Below, piece by piece: positions 56,540-64,000 of a DNA stretch of 64,000 bases; within the stretch, counting starts at the first letter, position 1; each line of letters begins with the position of its first letter. The notes under the pieces were generated by a model, which was not told the origin of the DNA, did no database searches, and was given only the letters and a program-made list of their open reading frames with translations. Source of the DNA: JBEKUY01 sp049514555. Its GTDB lineage: Bacteria > Acidobacteriota > Terriglobia > Acidiferrales > UBA7541. Made by a program: the position numbers and the translations under genes. The stretch lies in contig JBEKUY010000002.1 of NCBI GenBank assembly GCA_049514555.1, positions 124,001 through 188,000 of the forward strand, written 5' to 3'.

Positions 56540-57595
56540 TCAGAACAGCCCCGGCTGGCGGCGCGGCAACTGCCGGCCGAAATACTCGTAGGCGCGCGCC
56601 GTGGCCACGCGTCCCCGCGGCGTGCGGTCAATCAATCCCATCTGCATCAGGTAGGGCTCGTACATTTCTTCGATCGCGTCTTCTTCCTCGCTCAGGGCGG
56701 CGGCCAGCGTGCCGAGCCCCACCGGCCCGCCCGCATATTTGTCGAGGATCGCCAGCATCAGGTTGCGGTCCACCTCATCGAGTCCCTGCTCGTCCACACC
56801 CAGCATGGCCAGCGCCTCGCGCGCCACATCGCGCGTGACTCGGCCGTCCTTGCGCACCTCGGCAAAATCCCGCGCGCGCCGCAGCAGCCGGTTGGCCACG
56901 CGCGGCGTTCCGCGGCAGCGCCCGGCGATTTCGGCGGCTCCCTCGCCATCAATCGTGATGCTCAGAATGCTTGCCGAACGCCGCAGTATCTCCACGAGAT
57001 CGTCGGGGCTGTAGAAATCGAGCCGATGGACGATTCCGAAACGCGAGCGCAACGGCGCGGTGATCAGCCCCGCGCGCGTCGTCGCTCCCACCAGCGTGAA
57101 GTGGTTGAGCGGAAAGGGATGTATCCGCGCGCCCGGCCCCTGCCCGATCACCAGATCGATGCGGTAATCCTCCATCGCCGGATAGAGCACCTCTTCCACC
57201 GCCGGCAGGAGCCGATGAATCTCGTCGAGGAAAAAGACCTCGCGCGGCTCGATTGCCGTCAAGACCGCCGTCAGGTCGCCCTTGCGTTCCAGGAGCGGCC
57301 CGGAGCTCGTCTTGATGGGCACGCCCAGCTCGTTCGCGATGATCTGCGCGAGGGTCGTCTTGCCGAGTCCCGGCGGGCCGTAGAGCAGCACGTGGTCGAG
57401 AGCTTCGCCGCGGCTCTTCGCCGCCTCGATGGCGATCTGGATGTTCTCCTTGACGCGCTGTTGCCCGATGTAGTCCTCGAGGCGCTTGGGACGCACGCTC
57501 GCATCGAGCCGCGCGTCCTCTTCAAACGCCTGCCCGGAAAGAATCCTCTGCGGCCCTCTCGGCTCGCTCATCCTTCTTGCCGTCCCTTCCGCCAT
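56540..57595 (-). CDS. ruvB: Holliday junction branch-migration ATPase RuvB
   Basis: RuvB is the AAA+ motor that with RuvA moves Holliday junctions. The 351-residue protein shows RPKRLEDYIGQQRVKENI, Walker A LLYGPPGLGKTTLAQIIANE, Walker B VFFLDEIHRL and sensor 1 LVGATTRAGLITAPLRSRFG. The C-terminal winged helix (GGPVGLGTLAAALSEEEDAI) is complete. It starts 9 bases after ruvA. Confidence 0.98.
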   Translation of the reverse strand: MAEGTARRMSEPRGPQRILSGQAFEEDARLDASVRPKRLEDYIGQQRVKENIQIAIEAAKSRGEALDHVLLYGPPGLGKTTLAQIIANELGVPIKTSSGPLLERKGDLTAVLTAIEPREVFFLDEIHRLLPAVEEVLYPAMEDYRIDLVIGQGPGARIHPFPLNHFTLVGATTRAGLITAPLRSRFGIVHRLDFYSPDDLVEILRRSASILSITIDGEGAAEIAGRCRGTPRVANRLLRRARDFAEVRKDGRVTRDVAREALAMLGVDEQGLDEVDRNLMLAILDKYAGGPVGLGTLAAALSEEEDAIEEMYEPYLMQMGLIDRTPRGRVATARAYEYFGRQLPRRQPGLF

Positions 57596-57604
57596 CTTCC
57601 GGTC

Positions 57605-58222
57605 CTATTCGGTCGCTCGCGCGCTGCGGCTCTTCGCCTGACTCAAGACCTTCAGCGCGCCGCGCAGCAGCACCTCGAAGTTCCCCGCCGTACCTGTCCG
57701 TCGCGCCTCTTCCACAGATCTTTCCGCCGTGCGCGGTTCATAGCCTAAATTCACCAGCGCCGAGACGACGTCGCCTTCATGTCCGGCCCGCATCCCTGGC
57801 GCAGCCGCTTCTGCCTCCACCGCCTTTAGTTTATCGCGCAGCTCGACCACGATTCGCTCGGCCGTCTTGCGCCCCACGCCCGGCACTTGTGTCAGCCTCG
57901 CCAAGTCGCCCCCGCGAATGGCGGCGAATAATTCCTCCACGCTGATCCCTGAAAGAATTTTCAGCGCCAGCGACGGCCCCACTCCTGATGCCGAAATCAG
58001 CAGCTCGAAAAACTGCTTTTCGCGCGCCGTCAGGAATCCGTAAAGCGCCAGAGCGTCTTCGCGCACGTGCGTGTGGATCAGAAGAGTGACTTCGGTATGC
58101 AGTTCGCCGAGCGCGGCGAACGTCGACAGTGGAATCTGCACGAGGTAGCCGACGCCGCCGGTGTCCACCACCACTTGGTTAGGCCGCTTGTCCTCGAGCC
58201 GCCCGCGAAGTTGCCCGATCAT
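57605..58222 (-). CDS. ruvA: Holliday junction DNA helicase subunit RuvA
   Basis: RuvA binds the junction as a tetramer and loads RuvB. The 205-residue protein has the N-terminal OB fold (MIGQLRGRLEDKRPNQVVVD), tandem helix-hairpin-helix motifs (ISASGVGPSLALKILSG, LTQVPGVGRKTAERIVVEL) and the C-terminal RuvB-binding three-helix domain (DVVSALVNLGYEPRTAERSV). ruvC is not adjacent; in this window ruvAB is followed by folK. Confidence 0.97.
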   Translation of the reverse strand: MIGQLRGRLEDKRPNQVVVDTGGVGYLVQIPLSTFAALGELHTEVTLLIHTHVREDALALYGFLTAREKQFFELLISASGVGPSLALKILSGISVEELFAAIRGGDLARLTQVPGVGRKTAERIVVELRDKLKAVEAEAAAPGMRAGHEGDVVSALVNLGYEPRTAERSVEEARRTGTAGNFEVLLRGALKVLSQAKSRSARATE

Positions 58223-58337
58223 CGAACGAGAGTATTGACCGGCATGAGCGGAGTGTCAACGCCGCCGCGTGGAAGTCACACTCGCTGGTTCCCCGGCCGC
58301 CTGTGTGCGCACTGAATATCAGATGAGTTCGTGAGGC

Positions 58338-58799
58338 CTAGTGCTCTTCTGAGCGATCGACTTTCTTGCCTGTGTCGGCCTCGGCTTTGGCCAAGACCTC
58401 TCTGTAATTGCTCTTGTCGAGCCGCAAGAGCGCATACTGACCGGTGCCGGCAGCGTCGGAATACTGAATCGTAAAATAGTGTTTCTTACTCTTCGTGAGA
58501 AGCAGCGGCCAAGCCAGCAGGATGCCCTCGGCATAGCGTGGTTTGGACGCCTTTTCGTAGAGCATGCTCTTGACGGAATCGTACTTGATGGTCAAATCGG
58601 GAGTGCCCTTCCCTACAAACCGAAGTTCTTTCTTGGCTGCATCGAAAGTGAGAGAACCATCGACCGGCTCAGCCTTTTTCTGCCCCGCCGCGGGAGGCTT
58701 GAGATACTGGACCTTATCAAATTGGGCCTGCGCGAGACATACGGGAGTTACGAGCAACGTGCTGATCGCCGTGAAAGCCAATACGGATCTGATTGACAT
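58338..58799 (-). CDS. Secreted protein of unknown function
   Basis: A signal peptide (about 1-23, ending CLAQA) precedes 130 residues of beta-rich sequence (GSLTFDAAKKELRFVGKG, DLTIKYDSVKSMLYEK, KKHYFTIQYSDAAGTGQYAL, LLRLDKSNYREVLAKAEADT). The last pattern resembles PH-like or BamA/LolA-unrelated secreted domains seen repeatedly in Acidobacteriota, without a name I can give. It is a single gene upstream of ruvA. Confidence 0.6.
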   Translation of the reverse strand: MSIRSVLAFTAISTLLVTPVCLAQAQFDKVQYLKPPAAGQKKAEPVDGSLTFDAAKKELRFVGKGTPDLTIKYDSVKSMLYEKASKPRYAEGILLAWPLLLTKSKKHYFTIQYSDAAGTGQYALLRLDKSNYREVLAKAEADTGKKVDRSEEH

Positions 58800-59055
58800 C
58801 CCTGTACCTCCGTCTGGTGGTCGGCTACTTTGACGAAAACATACACCAGAATTATGACGTCAGTAAACAACTTCCGGTTTCGATCCGGGGAGGCGCAGGC
58901 GCATCGAGGCGCGAATGCTGGTTCGAGGGAGAATTGGAAATCGCGAATTCTGCAACCGCCGGATCGCTGACCTGTACGAAGAGGCAGGTTGGCGCTGCGG
59001 CACAGAGGAACGCAAAGCGCCGCCCAATCATGGGTTCACGAATAGACTGGGGGTC

Positions 59056-59445
59056 ATGAACCTGACAATGAGACGTAGCCTTTACGTGTTCCTGACTCTA
59101 TTCCTGGCGGGAACTGTCACCGCCGCGCTGGCCGCGCCCCCACAAAAGTCTTCGGGGAGCCTGAGCGGCATTGTGATCGGGCCGAACGACAAGCCGGTAC
59201 CGCATGCCGTGGTGACCTATCAGAGCTCGGCGGGACACAGCCCGCACGTCGTGCGCGCGAACGCCAACGGGCGTTTCCACATCGGAAAGTTGCACTGGGA
59301 CAATTACGACATCCGTGCCTCCGCGAAAGGAATCTTCTCCGAGTGGAGGAAGAACGTCTCAGTGCGTTCCGGGCAGGACACCAGCATCACGCTGCAGCTG
59401 ATCTATTCGAAACAGCCACTTCGCCCGGCGCCTCCGAAGCAATAG
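59056..59445 (+). CDS. Secreted carboxypeptidase-regulatory-like domain protein
   Basis: The ATG at 59056 (or 59068) is the first that gives a signal peptide directly at the N-terminus (hydrophobic LYVFLTLFLAGTVTAALAA). About 100 residues of a single Ig-like carboxypeptidase regulatory domain follow: GSLSGIVIGPNDKPVPHAVV, RANANGRFHIGKLHW, YDIRASAKGIFSEWRKNVSV. Such domains usually head TonB-dependent receptors; here one stands alone at 129 residues. Confidence 0.75.
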   Translation: MNLTMRRSLYVFLTLFLAGTVTAALAAPPQKSSGSLSGIVIGPNDKPVPHAVVTYQSSAGHSPHVVRANANGRFHIGKLHWDNYDIRASAKGIFSEWRKNVSVRSGQDTSITLQLIYSKQPLRPAPPKQ

Positions 59446-59855
59446 CCCGGCTGTGAGAAGGCCTCACCCGCGCCTTATCCCCACGCATGCCTGGTCCGGA
59501 AGCTGGAAGAACCAGACCATTCTCATTGGCACTGCAACTCCCTATGGGGAGGGGACTGGGAACCAAAGTACTAAAACCCGTGTACCTCGCCTGCTGGGGC
59601 GAGTGCTCCATTGGCGCCGACGGGCACGGCCGCTAACCTCGTCCGCGACGGGTTGGGGGCCGCGCGGGGACAACGGCTCCGCAAGGGGTCGTATGCGTGC
59701 TACCCAACCCGCCAGTTCCCTCGCAAACCACATAACTCATTTTAGTTCAGTAACATAACGGGCCAATCACGGCCTCAGCCTGTGCGCCTGCCGCAGTTGG
59801 ATCGGGCTCCAGCCGACTGTCCCAGACCCTGCTTGCGTTCGACGGGGGCACCTGG
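59446..59855. other. Intergenic region with inverted repeat
   Basis: No coding frame is supported in these 410 bases. A perfect 9-bp inverted repeat, CGGGTTGGG (59649-59657) and CCCAACCCG (59703-59711), encloses 45 bases that can fold further, and a shorter hairpin (CTCGCC/GGCGAG) lies just upstream near 59590. A structured RNA is possible, but no known family was recognised. Confidence 0.35.
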
Positions 59856-59981
59856 ATGTATTGGGCTTTCGGCGGGCCAATTGCGGTGTATCTTTTGGGC
59901 GCAGCCGCGGCGATCTGGAAACCCGAGCCACAGCAGGGGTTGGGCGGTCGCAGCAGGTGGCAGGATGCTGGAGATAATTGA
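59856..59981 (+). CDS. Possible small membrane peptide
   Basis: A 41-codon frame starts with ATG after GGGGG and contains one likely membrane segment (FGGPIAVYLLGAAAAIW), then a polar tail. It stops 3 bases before the GTG of the next gene, as in an operon. It is short and resembles nothing I know, so it may be chance. Confidence 0.3.
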   Translation: MYWAFGGPIAVYLLGAAAAIWKPEPQQGLGGRSRWQDAGDN

Positions 59982-59984
59982 CAG

Positions 59985-60869
59985 GTGACGGACTTCGCCG
60001 ACAGATTCGCGAGAAAAGCGGGCATGCTTTGGCCGTCAGCAGCGGCACTCATATTCCTCTCCGCCAGTTTTTCGCTGTCGTCGGCCCCCGTCCCGGCCGC
60101 GGTGCAACTGAAGCCGAAAACAATTGAGGCATTCGAGCGTTACCTGCGGCTGACGGAAGCGCGTAATGACGAAGAGTTGCGGCGCGGCGCTCCGTTCCTG
60201 TATGTGGACGCGCTACCGGAAGCCGAGCGCGCGGCGGCATACGCAGCGCTCCACCGCGGCGAAGTGAAGCTTGAGCGGCGAGAGACTCTCGAGGATGGGC
60301 GCGCGATCGCATGTCCCGGCGGGATGATCCATCACTGGGAGGGCTTGGCGTTCGTGCCCGGGGCCACCCTCGGGGAGACGCTCGCGTTGCTCCAGGACTA
60401 CGATCATCACGCGAAATACTACGCGCCGGACGTGGAACGCTCAAAGATCGAGCGTCACGAGGGCGACGATTTCCGCGTATTCCTGCGTTTTCGGCGGCAC
60501 AAGGTGATCACCGTCGTGCTCGACACGGAGCACGACGTGCACTACGTGCGCGACAGCTCTACCCGGGCACACAGCCGGAGCTCTGCAGTGCGCATCGCCG
60601 AGGTCGAAAACCCCGGAAGGGCAAATGAGCGCGAAAAAGCGCCGGGCGAGGATGGCGGATTCTTGTGGCGGATGGAGACGTGGTGGCGTATGGAGGAGCG
60701 CGACGGCGGTGTCTACGTGCAGAGCGAAGTCGTGTCGCTGACACGGGATATTCCCGCAGGGCTCGGCTGGCTGATCGGGCCGTTCGTGACCAGCATCCCT
60801 CGGGAGTCGCTGACCTTTACACTCGAAGCCACGCGCAAGGGGATTGAGGCACGGCGGAAGGATCGATAG
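59985..60869 (+). CDS. Secreted START/SRPBCC-like protein of unknown function
   Basis: A GTG start (GGAG 10 bases upstream) gives 294 residues; M14 (60024) would shorten it to the signal peptide. Hydrophobic residues about 14-38 form an export signal. The body has an SRPBCC/START-like pattern: FVPGATLGETLALLQDYDHH, VFLRFRRHKVITVVLDTEHD, WRMETWWRMEERDGGVYVQS, EVVSLTRDIPAGLGWLIGPF, which resembles lipid-binding domains. No operon partner is clear beyond the small peptide upstream. Confidence 0.65.
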   Translation: MTDFADRFARKAGMLWPSAAALIFLSASFSLSSAPVPAAVQLKPKTIEAFERYLRLTEARNDEELRRGAPFLYVDALPEAERAAAYAALHRGEVKLERRETLEDGRAIACPGGMIHHWEGLAFVPGATLGETLALLQDYDHHAKYYAPDVERSKIERHEGDDFRVFLRFRRHKVITVVLDTEHDVHYVRDSSTRAHSRSSAVRIAEVENPGRANEREKAPGEDGGFLWRMETWWRMEERDGGVYVQSEVVSLTRDIPAGLGWLIGPFVTSIPRESLTFTLEATRKGIEARRKDR

Positions 60870-61036
60870 CAGATTGCAATCGAGCTTCGGGACGGTAGTT
60901 ATTATTACAGATGTAGTAAGGACAACCGCGCTGAATCCTGCTTCGTGATCAATGGGAAAGGAGCCAGCGAGCCCACCAGAAGAATTCGGCTTGATCTATA
61001 CTCATCGCTGTTTTCAGCGCCCCGCGAGGATTGCAA

Positions 61037-61705
61037 GTGAAAGCATTTCTGAAAAACCTACTGCTCCCCAAGGGTTCGGCCCCACGGGTGATTCGCGGGG
61101 GATTGTTTCGCGGTCTTCGGTTCAAAATGGACTTCGCCCATCAGACCCAATTATGGCTCGGGCTGCAGGAGAGAGAACTGGCCCGCTGGTTCCGCAACTT
61201 GTCCGAAGGTATTCATACTGCAATTGACGTGGGCGCTTCAGAAGGAATCTATACGCTCTATTTTTTGGCAAGAACGCCAGCCCGCAAAGTGCTGTCATTC
61301 GAACCATCTTCCGAGAATGTAGCTGTTATATGTCGCAATCTGGAATTGAACGGATTGGAGACAGACAGCCGTCTGCAAATCGTCGGAAAGTTTGCCGGTA
61401 CCCGGCAAGATCAGCAGCATGCCACGCTCGATTCATTTTGTCCGTCGATTGAGTTCCCTTGCTTGGTCAAAATTGACGTGGACGGTGGCGAAGTCGACGT
61501 CTTGCGAGGCGCCCAAACCCTGCTGGAGCTGCCCGGCACCCGGTGGATCATCGAGGTGCATTCAGAAGAGCTCAAGAAAGAATGCCTGAGAATCTTAGAA
61601 GACAAGGATTACCGCATTTCCGTCGTCCCAAATGCGTGGTGGCGCGCGTTCATTCCCGAATTGCGGCCTATCGAATTAAACCACTGGCTGGTGGCCACTC
61701 GGTAA
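61037..61705 (+). CDS. FkbM-family methyltransferase
   Basis: I chose the GTG at 61037, which has GAGG at 7 bases; a TTG at 61031 is the alternative. The 222-residue protein contains the SAM-binding motif I TAIDVGASEGIYTLYFLAR, motif II VLSFEPSSENVAVICRNLEL and the FkbM-specific FPCLVKIDVDGGEVDVLRGA. FkbM-type enzymes O-methylate sugars and polyketides. It is the only plus-strand gene of the glycan locus and converges with a truncated methyltransferase 5 bases away. Confidence 0.88.
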   Translation: MKAFLKNLLLPKGSAPRVIRGGLFRGLRFKMDFAHQTQLWLGLQERELARWFRNLSEGIHTAIDVGASEGIYTLYFLARTPARKVLSFEPSSENVAVICRNLELNGLETDSRLQIVGKFAGTRQDQQHATLDSFCPSIEFPCLVKIDVDGGEVDVLRGAQTLLELPGTRWIIEVHSEELKKECLRILEDKDYRISVVPNAWWRAFIPELRPIELNHWLVATR

Positions 61706-61710
61706 GCAAG

Positions 61711-61905
61711 CTAGGCCCCCGACCCGATCTCTAAAGTGGCCGAGCACGGTTCCTGAACCCAGGACCGCGAGAATCCCGCCGCCTTTCGATTGGCACCGAG
61801 GATCTCCTGGATAGCCGAAGCCGCCTCCGCCTCCGGTTGGGAAACTCCGGTCCAATACTCTCGCTCGGCGGCTTGTGCTTGCTGCCAGCGTTCGTGCGTC
61901 GTCAT
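61711..61905 (-). pseudogene. Truncated SAM-dependent methyltransferase (N-terminal 64 codons)
   Basis: The ATG at 61905 overlaps the stop of the glycosyltransferase gene by 4 bases, as in an operon. The 64 codons (MTTHERWQQAQAAEREYWTG and onward) resemble the start of a class I methyltransferase from polysaccharide loci and reach the first glycine motif (TLEIGSG). A TAG follows at once, so the catalytic domain is missing. The break lies 5 bases from the end of the convergent FkbM gene, which points to a rearrangement junction. Confidence 0.6.
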
Positions 61906-63116
61906 TTCGCTTCCTTTCGTCGGAGTGTTTCCGCAAGGAATGCCAGTGTTTCGCGGGCATTGCGTTCCCACGTGTAGTGCTGCGCAGTGCGTGCCGCCCT
62001 TTCGCCCATGCGGCGGCGCAATTCGGGTTGCTCCCAAAGCAAGCGGAGCAGTTGCGCGAGCGCAGCGGTGTCGCGAGGATCGTCGAGAACGAAGCCGTCC
62101 ACACCGCTGGTGATCATCCCAGCGCCTCCATTCTGCGCGGAAGTGATGACCGGCAGACCGCAGGCCATCGCTTCCGCCGGCGGCAGCGCGAAGGAGTCAT
62201 GCAGGGACGGACCAACGTAAACGTCAGCCGCCGCGTAGAATTGCATGACGTCCGAGGATGGCTCGGCGAATCGAACCCGGTCCTGTACGCCTAGGCGCTT
62301 AAGCAAAGAACGGTATGGAGAGGCGTCATCCCTGCCGGCGACGAGCAACCGAAGTGGCAAATCGCGGCACCGAGCCATCGCCTCAAGGAGTAGAGGCAGT
62401 CCCTTCTTCTTCCAGTCGTTTCCAACTAGAAGCAGGACGAAGTCTTCCGGAGCATAGGTCCACTGCCGGCGCGCATCTTCTCGGCGCTGCTCGCGCCCGG
62501 CAGGATGAAAAACAGCTCCTTCCACGGCGTTCGGGATTACAGTGACATCGGCGCGGCCATAATGTCTGCTCAGCTCAGACGCTGTGAGCTGGGAGACGGC
62601 GGCCAGCCGGAGTCGTGGTGCGGGGTAAATGCGTTTCTCCAGGTAAATGATCAGACGATAGTACAGGTGGCGATGGATCAGCCGGGGCCAACTTGTCAGA
62701 CGAGAATCCCGCAAGCGAAGGTCTTGCCGTGCCAAGCGAAGAAACTCTCGAAAAACGATGTGCACAGCAACCGCATCTGCATCGAAGCAGTTGATGCCGG
62801 GTGAATACACGAGATCGAACCGGAGCGAACGGAAACGGGCATCGAACCACCGTTGCACGCGATTGGCCAGAAACCACCATAGGAATTGAAAAAGAAGCGG
62901 GCCAGGAATTGAAGGGACCTTGTGCCAAACGATAGAACCGGGTGGCACAGAGCCTGACTTCTCGGAGAAACGCACGCCGCTGATGTCTTCTACGCGCTGA
63001 GAGTAGAGGTGAATCTCCCAGCCGGGTTCGCGAGCAATTCGCTCGATCTGTTCGACGATGCAGCGTTCGGTGCCATGCCGGCGATCGAGAAAAGGCGAAA
63101 CGACGGCTAGGCGCAT
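61902..63116 (-). CDS. GT4-family glycosyltransferase
   Basis: The ATG at 63116 gives 404 residues with the standard GT-B start (MRLAVVSPFLDRRHGTERC). The C-terminal domain shows LLLVGNDWKKKGLPLLLEAM, the sugar-nucleotide-binding VYVGPSLHDSFALPPAEAMA with the ExxE-type motif FALPPAEAMACGLPVI, and NGGAGMITSGVDGF. It transfers a sugar to a growing glycan in the cytoplasm. It starts one base after the stop of the ligase-like gene, so both share a transcript. Confidence 0.93.
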   Translation of the reverse strand: MRLAVVSPFLDRRHGTERCIVEQIERIAREPGWEIHLYSQRVEDISGVRFSEKSGSVPPGSIVWHKVPSIPGPLLFQFLWWFLANRVQRWFDARFRSLRFDLVYSPGINCFDADAVAVHIVFREFLRLARQDLRLRDSRLTSWPRLIHRHLYYRLIIYLEKRIYPAPRLRLAAVSQLTASELSRHYGRADVTVIPNAVEGAVFHPAGREQRREDARRQWTYAPEDFVLLLVGNDWKKKGLPLLLEAMARCRDLPLRLLVAGRDDASPYRSLLKRLGVQDRVRFAEPSSDVMQFYAAADVYVGPSLHDSFALPPAEAMACGLPVITSAQNGGAGMITSGVDGFVLDDPRDTAALAQLLRLLWEQPELRRRMGERAARTAQHYTWERNARETLAFLAETLRRKEAK

Positions 63117-63117
63117 C

Positions 63118-64000
63118 TCAGTGGCCACGGGGAGACAGGGCAACTGGCGCCGCCGGAAGCTGCTCCATTGCCAGAGTCGGCAAGCGGAACAGGATTCCGA
63201 GCAGCAACCAAAAATAGGCGTTCAAGACAAAGTTCTGATACGTGGTAAGGGTGCTATACGTCATCGGAAACACCAATAAGGCAGCAAACCAAAAGATCGC
63301 GAACGCGAGAGGAAACCAGGGAGAGTTCTTCAGAGCGCGGACAACACGCCAAGCAGAGATGGCCAAAGCAATGGTCCAGACGAGCCAAAGAGATAGGCCC
63401 ACGATGCCCATCTCGACAATAATATTGCCATAGCCACTTTCCACCCCAGTGACAGGGGTCTGCACTTTAAGCAGGCGGCTGATGTACTGCCCGCCGAGGG
63501 AGGCCGTGCCGGTGCCGTAGCCGTACGGCCAACGCGGATACTCAAAGGCCATCAGGAAATTCTTGACCGGATAGTCGCGGGCGCGGTAAACCAGCTCGCC
63601 GGCCGGACTGCTGAGACCGAGCGTCTCGGAATAAAAGGCGAGGCGCGCCCCCAGGGCCTCAGGGTATACGGCTACAAGAGAGATCAAAGCCAAGCCCACA
63701 AGCAGAATGGTGCGTTGGATGACGCGAACTACGCGCAGGACTCCTCGTTGGCGCCAGGGCGCGCCCCAGAGGAATGCAGCAGTGGCGACCAGAGCGCTGC
63801 CCGCAGTGAACAGCAGAGATCCTCGAGAACCGCTCAACACGATAGCCGCACTCACCACAGCGATCGTAAGAAATGCCAGCATGCGCCCGCGGCGCGAACG
63901 GAACAGGAGATAGCCGCCCACACCGAAGGCCAGTATCCAGCAAAGAATCAAGTAGTACGCGTAGCGGCCGTCGCTAACGAACACAGAAGTGGGGCGATAG
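63118..64000 (-). CDS. O-antigen ligase/polymerase-like membrane protein, partial
   Basis: The frame is open to the right edge (the codons before 63984 read on without a stop), so the N-terminus is missing. At least 294 residues with seven or more helices are visible. VLSGSRGSLLF in an extracellular loop position is the classic Wzy/WaaL ligase motif, and AFEYPRWPYGYGTGTASLG with GVESGYGNIIVEMGIVGL matches the family's second conserved loop. It joins or polymerises surface polysaccharide at the periplasmic face. Confidence 0.88.
   Translation of the reverse strand, partial: YRPTSVFVSDGRYAYYLILCWILAFGVGGYLLFRSRRGRMLAFLTIAVVSAAIVLSGSRGSLLFTAGSALVATAAFLWGAPWRQRGVLRVVRVIQRTILLVGLALISLVAVYPEALGARLAFYSETLGLSSPAGELVYRARDYPVKNFLMAFEYPRWPYGYGTGTASLGGQYISRLLKVQTPVTGVESGYGNIIVEMGIVGLSLWLVWTIALAISAWRVVRALKNSPWFPLAFAIFWFAALLVFPMTYSTLTTYQNFVLNAYFWLLLGILFRLPTLAMEQLPAAPVALSPRGH

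Overview
The window is GC-rich, densely coded bacterial chromosome. Gene content and order point to Acidobacteriota: sucCD-ndk, dnaG-rpoD, tgt-yajC-secDF followed by TonB/ExbBD genes, many secreted or lipoprotein genes of unknown function, and a tetraether-synthase-like radical SAM protein. This placement rests on gene content only; no rRNA is present. I see no CRISPR array, no complete insertion sequence and no prophage. Most of the window is housekeeping chromosome, with a few scars (truncated genes, a tRNA 3' fragment, a short dispersed repeat).

Layout. 1-2 kb: the end of sucC, then sucD and ndk. 2-13 kb: DinB-like, LolA-like and B12-type radical SAM genes, a tRNA-Ile-like 3' fragment, an intact tRNA-Arg(CCU), a degenerate GGDEF membrane protein, a DUF255 thioredoxin-fold protein, DUF2203, and nadA and moaA. 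13.5-17 kb: an unknown arginine-rich protein and the Tes-like radical SAM enzyme. 17-24.6 kb: FmdB, secreted proteins, DUF2461 with a truncated cstA, a saccharopine-dehydrogenase-like protein, ridA coupled to an M1-like lipoprotein without its zinc site, and a small lipoprotein. 24.7-35.4 kb, all on the minus strand: a probable long transcription unit tgt-yajC-secD-secF-tonB-exbB-exbD-exbD-TPR lipoprotein ending at a strong terminator, then rel. 35.4-47.6 kb: YIP1, two Opp/Dpp-type ABC ATPases without permeases, a small membrane protein, then mutS2-dnaG-rpoD with a terminator, preceded by a LOG protein and a PBP4-type carboxypeptidase. 47.7-54.6 kb: a SYLF protein and a membrane-anchored spermidine-synthase-like protein bracketed by two copies of a 51-bp hairpin repeat, a cysteine-rich unknown, a SplB-like radical SAM protein and a receiver-like protein separated by a striking set of direct repeats. 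54.7-58.2 kb: a DUF6569/ARPP-1-like protein and ruvA-ruvB-folK. 58.3-64 kb: small secreted proteins, then a surface-polysaccharide locus (FkbM methyltransferase; truncated methyltransferase, glycosyltransferase and O-antigen-ligase-like gene) that runs off the right edge.

The genes form recognisable modules: TCA cycle and nucleotide balance (sucCD, ndk), cofactor synthesis (nadA, moaA, folK), protein export and outer-membrane energisation (yajC, secDF, TonB system), replication, transcription and repair (dnaG, rpoD, mutS2, ruvAB), stringent response (rel) and cell envelope (PBP4, LolA-like, glycan genes). The most interesting item is the Tes-like enzyme, a candidate for making membrane-spanning lipids.
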